Assembly (NCBI GenBank): GCA_902728285.1
Contig: CACVBU010000402.1
Span: 603,930-667,929, forward strand
Direction of reading: 5' to 3'
Source: Clytia hemisphaerica
Lineage: Eukaryota; Cnidaria; Hydrozoa; Leptothecata; Clytiidae
DNA length: 64,000 nt
In this document: positions 56,016-64,000 of the stretch, piece after piece
Position numbering within the stretch: position 1 is the first letter of the stretch
Layout: every line of letters begins with the position of its first letter
Translations under genes and position numbers: made by a program
Notes under the pieces: generated by a model
The model's input: only the letters and a program-made list of their open reading frames with translations
Database searches by the model: none
Told to the model about the DNA's origin: nothing

Positions 56016-58137
56016 TCAATACCAAAACTTATCTTTTCCATTAGACGTCGGTAGACCTCTCAAATAGTCTTCGTTTCTCAATTTGTACTTCAAATCAAAG
56101 TCTTTCACCATCTCCATATTGGCATTAATGTCATACCTCTGTTTTCGTTCCATAAATGAATTTTCCGTACTTGGCAGTCTATTTCTATCGGGTGTTGGAC
56201 CACGAGGGTCGGGATACCCGTTCATGTGTCCGTTCATTCTCTCGTATTCTTTAGAGCGATCGTATTCTTTCGTCAGTTGAGGCGGTCGCTTTCCTCCGAT
56301 TATCACCGGTACTTGGCGATCATCATGAAGTCGTTTCAATGGAGAGCTAGCAAGGGCGTGGGCGTATTCATCCGCCTTATGTGGCGGCATGAAAAAGTTG
56401 GGCGATGCTTTCGGTGATGTTAGAGGCGGGACATCCTTCCTTTTGCTCAGCACTGTCTCTATTGCATTTTTACTTTGTTTATATAAATAGGGCATTGAGA
56501 GATTTCGGCATTTTTCAGCGGACATGATTGCAGTGAGCGGAAGGACTGTGGTGTGGTATTGTGACGTCATAGGGTCTTGCATTAAACATGAAAGTAAAAT
56601 AGGGCCTGGAGTGTCAGTCTCTTTTTCGTGTTCACTTTTCATTTTCTGTTCTTGATGATGGTGATCTGAGAAGGAAAAAGCATTTTGTCCGTTCCTCAAA
56701 GGAGGCGAGTGCTTCATCGAAATCTCTTCTTTTAAACTTCCATTTGTATAATTCAAACCATATTGGCTAGCCACTGTCATTGCGTTTACTTTTTCACGCT
56801 TTAACTTCTCCTTTTGAGCCGCCATGGCGTCATTCAAATCCACCATTTTCTTTTCACCGTTAGCCAAGGGTGATGGTGAGGGTGGTACGAGGACCATGTT
56901 TGGAACCTTCACATCCTCAGGTATACCAATAACTTTGGTCAAACTTTGCAACTCGTTGCCAGATATGTTGTAGACATCACTGATCTTCTTGATAATGTGT
57001 TCTGTTGCTGCTTTATAACCAGTAAGATAAATCTCTTTAGCTGATTCAACAACAACGTCCCGATTCGGACTCTCATTTCCCCGTTTACTTTCCGATTTAC
57101 AATCTTTCGAAAGTTGTGATGGTTCTAAAACAAAAAGAAGAACTTCTATTATATTTTGAAAATGCTGTTTCATAGATTTTAGAAGTTGCTGTGTATAAGG
57201 TTATTATTTTATCCTCTTTTATTTCGCAAATTTGATTTTGAATGAAGTGCCTAACCTTACCTTTTTTAGAAATGTTCTCCAAGTATTCAACTGTCATTTC
57301 AAGAAGTTTAGCTTTTTGCAATCTGCTGTTCCCATTACATTTCATTGAGTCACGTGTCGTAGGTACAAGGCTTTTTAGTTTAACTAAACTTCTGTTAATG
57401 CGTTCTCGACGCCTTTTCTCAATGTCACGGTGTAGGATGTCTTTCTATAGTGAGAAAAAATAATAGATCTAGTTGAGATACATGCTTTTTATATAAGAAC
57501 AAACGATATAAGAACATAAGACTTCGATGGCAAAAATAAAGAACAAGTTAAGAACATTTTATTTAATTCTTTGTGACTCTAAAACTCCCGATTTCTTAAA
57601 AAAATTGACAAAAATTCTCACAAAATGGTGAAAATAAAAACATGTTAATAACATTTTTAGCCCACATCTAGAAGTGTTACCAGTTGGGTACCATTTTTCT
57701 AAAAACTCCGATCAAAGATAAATGATAAAGCTCTGGTCTAGGATATATAAAGGTCAATGTGACAATCTATTTTCTGAGGTGCAGTAGAAGCGCGTCCTCA
57801 AGTGACGTCTAAGACCTCGAAGAAGATTAAGACCACTTACTCTTTTCTTTTCATTGGATCTTTCGTTTTCTTCATTCGAAGAATCATTATTTGTATTTGA
57901 AGCTGAAGACAACGGTAATGCACTATCACTCGATCCCTGATCCGACCCTTCATTATCTTCATCAATATCATCCAAATTTGAATTCTCGGAGCTAGGAGGT
58001 AGTAACCCACCACTGTCCATTATCACTTCATCATGTGGTTTTCGTGGTAGCGGCTCCACTGGCTTCACTGGTGATGACGCACCATTGCATGTTATTAAGG
58101 ATTCGGACGTGGTGGTTGAATTCTCGGTGTTTGTCAT
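56016..58137 (-). CDS. bHLH-Orange transcription factor, HES/HEY/HELT-like (3 exons, 529 aa)
   Basis: Exons in coding order: 57841-58137, 57261-57444, 56016-57124 (1590 nt, phases 0 and 1, no internal stop). Residues 1-99 are acidic and Ser-rich. Residues 100-160 are a bHLH: basic region HRDIEKRRRERINRSL, then a loop of about 12 residues and helix 2 LQKAKLLEMTVEYLE. An Orange-like helix pair follows at about 188-212 (IYLTGYKAATEHIIKKIS). The basic region lacks the HES proline and the HEY glycine and is nearest to the HELT/DEC type. The protein ends KFWY rather than WRPW or YRPW. The C-terminal half is long and polar. Members are usually DNA-binding repressors acting below Notch or in patterning. 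The ATG at 58137 is the first in exon 1, but upstream sequence stays open (see 59167). Confidence 0.9.
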
Positions 58138-58456
58138 CTTATGAATTTTGCTTATTTCTGTTTTGTACTGTAAAGGAAAAGGTTGTAAGTAGGTTTAGAA
58201 TGCTTTAATAGAATGTCAATGTGGATGATTCATGCACTTTAGGCGTACAAACTTTCGCGAGCAGAAACTTTCTTAAATAATGATGAGACTTAAAAGTTAG
58301 ATAACAGGAGATTTACCGGGTGGACCAAAAAGGGTTTCCACAAATTTTCAAATTTTGACGTGGTAGAGCGCTCTAATTGTGCTATCGACTTCGTATTTTG
58401 TATGGGTAAACTTTGACTTAATTAATTCAATTAAATTAATTAATTCAACTTAATAC

Positions 58457-58712
58457 ACTTTTCTCGAGATGTATAAATTTATTGTTGTCCTCGTTTTCAA
58501 ACACATTTCATTGCTATGAAGTTATACATTTAAACTAATTTAAATTCCCAAAAGGCAAACATTAACTCTAAAACAAAAGTACTTGTAATTCAAAATGTCT
58601 CATGAGGTGTAAACAACACAATTATCATTGTGAATATATAATTTTATAGCAATGAATTCTGTTTGAAAACGAGGACAACAATAAATTTATGCATCTCGAG
58701 AAGAGTGGTTTC
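58457..58712. repeat. Foldback repeat upstream of the bHLH gene
   Basis: Inverted arms of about 75 bp: CTCGAGATGTATAAATTTAT at 58464 against its near inverse around 58676-58702. Both arms extend through GTTGTCCTCGTTTTCAAACA. The arms differ at only a few bases. If bHLH transcription begins above 59 kb, this would lie in its first intron. Confidence 0.7.
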
Positions 58713-59166
58713 AATGTCAGAAACTGCAAACTTTGTACTACTTATGAGGTTTGTTAAGAAAGTGGTCAAAATTGACTTGTTCAAAAACTGACGTCAATTA
58801 AAATTCTTTCTTCTTCGTAAGCTCGATGGTTTGTACAATCATTTAAAGGTTTTATTTTTACATAAGTGTTCCCGTTTCATATCAGACACATATTTCATAT
58901 CAGGACAGTGTCTTCCTATTGTTATATTATGCTGATATAAGCAAAAAGTTGTTTCTCTTTTCCTTTTTCTAACCAACCTTGCTTCCACATCCGTGTCAAT
59001 CCAATGTGAATGAGTAAGTAAACGATATCACTCTTAAAAACAAAACCTTAAAACATTCATAAAGTTAAAAAAAACCATTTCTTTACAACAGATCCTCCAA
59101 CCTCAGCAGGACTATTACATGTGAAAATGCCTAGCCAATCGAAGGCTTTAAGAATTATCTACTCAC

Positions 59167-59244
59167 GTTTTTTATAAACTTTGTTATTCCTTCACATTTG
59201 TTAAATGGCTGTTGATATCGTCTGAATTCAAGTTCGCACGTTTT
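59167..59244 (-). other. Candidate upstream exon of the bHLH gene
   Basis: This 78-bp block has an acceptor (TCTACAG) and a donor (GTGAGT) on the minus strand. A further acceptor (TTTACAG) lies at 58168, just before the bHLH start. Joined, they give 26 open codons (KTCELEFRRYQQPFNKCEGI...) in frame with the ATG at 58137. It could be a coding extension or a 5' untranslated exon. No start codon in a phase-matching upstream exon was found. Confidence 0.3.
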
Positions 59245-60115
59245 CTGTAGATAAAAAAATATTTTATGCATTTTATGCGTGACATTTTGTCACATGTTAC
59301 TTGATGTTTTATTACATGGAACCAATCACAGAGCATCTCTCAGACAGATCTAAAAAAATCATAATGCTAAAAAGTGTGTTGGAGAGTATATTATATCATA
59401 ATAAAAACTTATGTTTCCATAATCGTCTCGTATTGCTCGCTGTTCCTCACGTTTAGGAGATGAAAAGGTTGTGCTGTGCCAAGTTAAGTCTCCCTGTCTA
59501 GTTATTTTTGACATTTGAAAACCATTAAAAATCAGTTATCAAGGGTCACCCCTTGATTAATTGTAGAAAAAAGTACCATGTCCGCCATTATGGATTTGAG
59601 GGTGTTCCCATCTTCCTGGGGGTAGGGCTTTTTTTTGGTGATTCCTGCAGATTCCTGACATGTTCCTGGACCTCTGTGCAAAATTTCATCTCTACACCAT
59701 TTTTGTCCCGTTTTTGGCGGTTTATGACTTAATTCTACCTGACTAAAACTCGAACCCAAGCCACCCTCCTACTGGAAAAACAAATATCTTAAAGGGATAA
59801 TCAGATGGTTTCAAATGTTTTGAGATTACTTTAATGGCTTTGATCAAAAGTTCCAAATCTTTTTGTCTAACTCTTTTCCAAAGACGAAATACAGTATCAG
59901 AGTTTTTTGTTTTTAGCAAGAAAACAATAGAATTTCAACGAAAGAACTAAAATAATTAAAAGAACGCATTTTGAAAGATTTCAAATCGTCATATCTCGAC
60001 TTTGGATAATTGTTTTTAGTGAAAGAAGGACTTCCAATTGATTACTTTGATAAGATAAATTTTTGCGGGTATTAAGTTTCGCAGTTGAGCTCATTTGAAG
60101 ATTTTGCGGAGACTT

Positions 60116-60213
60116 CCCAGCTGGCACACAACGTTGTTTCAACGTTTTTCTAACGTTATATGGACGTTGTGAACGTTAGAAAAACGTCGAAACAACGTTG
60201 TGTGCCAGCTGGG
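60116..60213. mobile_element. AACGTT hairpin MITE (98 bp)
   Basis: A nearly perfect palindrome: CCCAGCTGGCACACAACGTT at the left and the exact inverse at the right, continuing almost to the centre. CTT flanks both sides. A diverged relative lies at 19584-19684. Similar CCCAGCWGGCAC..AACGTT repeats are known to me from several animal genomes as MITEs. Confidence 0.8.
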
Positions 60214-63200
60214 CTTAGTTCGCGGATGACATTATCGGGAAACAGTATTTTCATGATCGTGTGTCTTTTTACTGCCAAATTACACATACTGGTTGTTGAA
60301 ATACGCATTATTAGCGCTTCTTTGATGCCAGTTAACATTTTAAAAGTAATGATCTGACAATTTTGGAATTCTGTTCTTACGTGGATAAGACCTTTCCAAA
60401 TTTCAATGTGGTCTTTTCGCGAATTATTATTTAATCTCTAAGAAAATTTATCCCATCAAAGTAAATTTGAAGAGTGCAACATCTATAATCAGTTATGATT
60501 ACTGACCAATATCTTCACTCATATAAGCTAACCAACCATTTCCTTTACCAGCGAGTTTATGTATCATTTGCACTTTTGAGAACGGTGGGGTGATTGAGGC
60601 GATTAATCCACAGATCTAACTCGCAAAATTAAGGACTGTAAAACTGCTGATCTATCATTGTTCTCAGTCAGTCTAGATATAGACAAATAAATGCTAACCG
60701 TCTTCTTCACAGAAAAACACACATACGTTTAAAATCAGTACTATCAGCTAACCAAAATTTTAATCCCTTACGACGGCCCTTATAACGTCAATAAGGGTCG
60801 GCATAAAAGGGCCGATAAGATAGTCTTTGAATTGGACTCAGTGTCTTCCGAAAAGAATATAGTACTTGCTGTCATGGAAACATTAACTTATGACAAGGCT
60901 CTTCAAGTTTTTATAAGAGTAAAGGCTTTGGCATACCATTAGAAAAGTATTCTTACGCCCTTTCTAAAAGCATGCCGTTTATGCCCTTTTAAATCAAATG
61001 GTCATGAGTTATAGCCTTAAGTCTGTCATTTATCAAATTGGCAAATTTAGACCGTGTATATCCACTCGGGTTTGAAGGGTTAAGACTTTTACCCCGTTAA
61101 ATAAGAAAAACGTTTTAACGAACTAAGATAAATATTTCGTGGCGAACGTACTTAAGTCAATACACTGAATTTGTTATAAATTCGCCTGCCCATAATCTAG
61201 TACACGTTTTTTTTATTAGAGTATCTAAATTTTTGAAGCCTTCGGATGTTCTTAAATGTTCGAGTTTCAAGCCTAAATGTTCTTATTTTCCCCATTTTTT
61301 ATGTATTTTTGTCCATTTTCCTAAAAATTTGACTGTTTTAGAGTCTGCAAAGCCTTAAAATGTTCTTAACTTGTTCTTAACATTTTTGCCATCTAAGCCT
61401 AATGTTCTTATATAGTTTGTTCTTATAGAAAAACGTGTATATATCTTAAATTCATCAGCGTTAAAGGGACATTACAGTAGTAAAATGTAAACATTGCGCG
61501 AACCACGTGTCATTAAAGAGAACAATGAAAATCACGTGTCCAAAACAAACTTGTAAAACAATTGAACAATAAAAATTAGCCATATTTGGTTTGATTTTTT
61601 ATTTTGACATGTGACATTTGTTTTGATTTTGTATCCGCTGCATACAGTTTGTTTACAAATTTCTCTTTAACTAGCGAACTCCTGAAGAATTGCAAACGAT
61701 GATTGGAATTCCGAACATCGCAAATATCTCAAGCATATTTTAATTCTATCAAAAGAAAAATTATCTGTCTTTGACACGTCTGTCTCCTCGTGAACAGAAT
61801 ATACCTTTTTGGATAAGATACTGTGGAACCTACAAGTCACGTTTTTGTTAAAAAACCTAACAGGAGCAAGCTCCAATATCATACATTTTGTCACGAGACA
61901 ATAAGACTATAGTCTACATTTGATGATAACTTAACATAAAGTGAAATTGAAAGCGTGGAAGTGGTGACCCTCTTATTGCTAGCCACTATTAAAAATTGCG
62001 CAACCACACTACAAGCCTCTAAGTTGTATAAGTAGACACGGCGTATGCCCTGTACGTGCTTTCACGAAATGAAAAAGAACAAACAAAACTCCAAACATCC
62101 GAAATTTTACTAACACATAAACATATCTCGATCCCCGATGATAAATATCAAACCGTAGTAAGCCAAAAAATTTTACCTTTTTTTGTCACTCAAAATATAC
62201 TTCTTGTAAGCTATATTACATCTTCCAAAACTGTTTTTTGATATTTTGATTTTGTGTTATAAAGGAAATCAGGAAAAAAAAGTTTCAGAAGAGAAACGTA
62301 AGTTTAAAAGTCATTCCCTGAGAAAAGCTATTCTGGTCTGTAGAATTAATAAGTAGCGTAAAAGGGATTCCCTCTCTATTGATGTTCCTGATTGATAAAT
62401 TTACAGACCAGCGCGATCAATTCTTATGAATTATTACATAAGTTTATGCACTAATTAAATTCTTATGAATCTATTTATCATAAGAACATTTTTCATGGTC
62501 AGTAAAATATAGATTTTGTTTCTGTGAGGTCTAAATTCCTACATCTTTGAATTTTTTAATTCCATTTTAGTTCGCGATTTTCGATGACTCTTTCTAATGT
62601 AAGTTTGCAGCTTTACTTTAATTTTATTATGAATTGACTGCGGGTTCAACTCTACAGCTTAGGTTCCTATTTATTCTACGTTTATAAGTTGCTTATAAAA
62701 GTTAATGTTTTCTTTCGAAAAATCCCCCTTTCATGAATGTCACGCAAAGAAATGAACCCTCACGAGATTGGTCACCCGAGATGTGATTTTTTTTTCTAAT
62801 AAAAAGCGTGACCACATCATCGACGAAGTATTTGTGTCTGTATGGCCTCATGATACTCACTTCTTTTGCCAAAATATGTTTGAAGCGTGCATGCATAGAC
62901 TATGTATGCCGTAGTCTAATGCAAACACTTTCTAAGAAAAAAAACCCAAAGCTGAAGAAAATCCGCAAAACGGGTTTTTCGCCAAAGGGAGTTTACACCG
63001 GTTGAGTTTGCATTTGTCAGTCTTCTAAACTCTACCGCCGATTTTTTCCCGTATACCGTCATTACTGCTGCAAACTCCGCGCATCTATCTACATTGGTAT
63101 TATTATCCCTGTAACGAACGATAGTATCTCCTAGTTAGACTTGCTTGTACTGTGTGTTTACAGACCACTCTAAAATTGTTCTTTTTGAGAAAAACGAGTC

Positions 63201-63462
63201 CTGCTTTTGTATTTCAGGATTGAAAATGCTTTACACCTTTCTATAATCGGAAGAATAAGAATATGGTCATCATTTATAAATTTCTGTTCTTGCTTGAATT
63301 TTCTCGTAAATCCAAGTCTATAATTATTATTATTGTCTTGAAACATTGTTTTTCTCCTGTTGAAAGATAATTGAAAATGCAGATTCATTTTGTCAAGTAA
63401 AATATTATTCAAAAAGAGCATAAAACCAACTCACTACCCCCGTTGGTAGATTTCGTCTAACG
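60214..63462. other. Region right of the bHLH gene, no gene recognised
   Basis: AT-rich sequence with several open frames of 60-75 codons that lack recognisable domains. CTTAAATGTTCTT..TTTGTCCATTTTC-type text near 61250-61420 resembles 57490-57640 in a loosely inverted way, suggesting decayed repeats. No RNA gene was seen. Confidence 0.4.
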
Positions 63463-63540
63463 GACGGACGCTGTGGCATAGTGATCATTGACCTGGATTG
63501 CTACACAGCTTACAGAGGTTTGATTCCCTCACAGTGGTTC
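63463..63540 (+). repeat. Possible tRNA-derived SINE head
   Basis: TGGCATAGTGATCA resembles a box A, and AGGTTTGATTCCCTC, 45 bp later, resembles a box B with a T-arm. The anticodon arm does not fold well. A GTGGTTC-containing body follows. Polymerase III origin is plausible but unproven. Confidence 0.35.
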
Positions 63541-64000
63541 ACTTTGCAAGTGCCATGTGAGGGAAATTGGCGCTCATTGTAAGCGTCTATAGTTGACCCT
63601 CCATCGTGCAACTCATCCAAATAGGAATAGAAATCTAAAAACTCTTTTTCGTTAGAGAGAAACTTTCTGATTTGATCGGTATGGTATGTAACTGGATGAG
63701 ATTACAACCTCTGATGTTAGTTAAAAGCTTTTAGCAAATTATTAGCACAATGATTATGCTTTCAGGTTGTCAAGCTTTCTTTACTTATAGCACGGTTTAA
63801 CGTCCGTGGTTCCCGGCAGCTGGGGTTGGACATTTGAACTAGATTCACCATAAGATTCACCATCGCTGATAAGCTAGTCGTCGAACGTTTTAAAACTTAT
63901 TTTCGTAATATTGTTGATTCCACCACAACCACCAAGCTCCGAGAGTAGTTCTCTCGGTTTTCTTGCGTTACAGGTTCCCTCCTCGGTGAGGGATAAAGCA

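Overview
This window is nuclear DNA of an invertebrate animal. It is AT-rich, and its genes are split by GT-AG introns. Four conserved animal genes could be rebuilt exon by exon. No bacterial-type operons, CRISPR arrays or rRNA were seen. The species cannot be fixed from the sequence. The style of the LINE proteins and the abundance of small DNA transposons resemble what I remember of cnidarian genomes, but that is a weak inference.

Layout. (1) 641-8818, minus strand: the 5' part of a thioredoxin/nucleoside-diphosphate-kinase fusion (NME9/TXNDC6-like, a cilium/dynein-arm type protein). It has eight exons and runs off the left edge. (2) 10762-23970, minus strand: a complete 14-exon ACK/TNK2-type non-receptor tyrosine kinase of 886 residues. 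(3) 26551-50144, plus strand: a complete 10-exon hnRNP U-like protein (SAP, SPRY, P-loop kinase-like domain, RGG/YGQ tail) of 814 residues. Its first intron is 19.1 kb. (4) 56016-58137, minus strand: a three-exon bHLH-Orange (HES/HEY/HELT-like) repressor of 529 residues, with possible extra 5' exons. In both complete multi-exon genes every intron phase matches and no internal stop occurs, so these models are strong. The kinase and the hnRNP U-like gene are head to head, about 2.6 kb apart. The hnRNP U-like and bHLH genes converge.

Most of the rest is mobile DNA. For many elements I could find both termini and a target-site duplication (TSD). In the first NME9-like intron, a 2.1-kb hAT-like element carries two copies of a 10-bp-TSD MITE, one of them inside its own terminus. 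Introns of the kinase gene hold pogo-like, MULE-like and hairpin MITEs and a tRNA-derived sequence. The head-to-head spacer carries two inverted arrays of a GAGTTRC repeat, one flanked by a perfect 11-bp duplication.

Intron 1 of the hnRNP U-like gene holds a Tc1-like element with a hAT-like MITE inside it. It also holds a decayed LINE whose ORF1 carries a PHD-like finger and CCCH fingers. A 5.6-kb element with roughly 670-bp inverted arms follows. That element carries two head-to-head fragments of an invertebrate repeat-borne gene family, a 2.6-kb hAT-like insertion, and a 1-kb element inside that. The least explained pieces are this rearranged gene family in the long-armed element and the mobile GAGTTRC arrays.

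Limits: homology calls rest on remembered family sequences and on motifs read by eye. No search was run.
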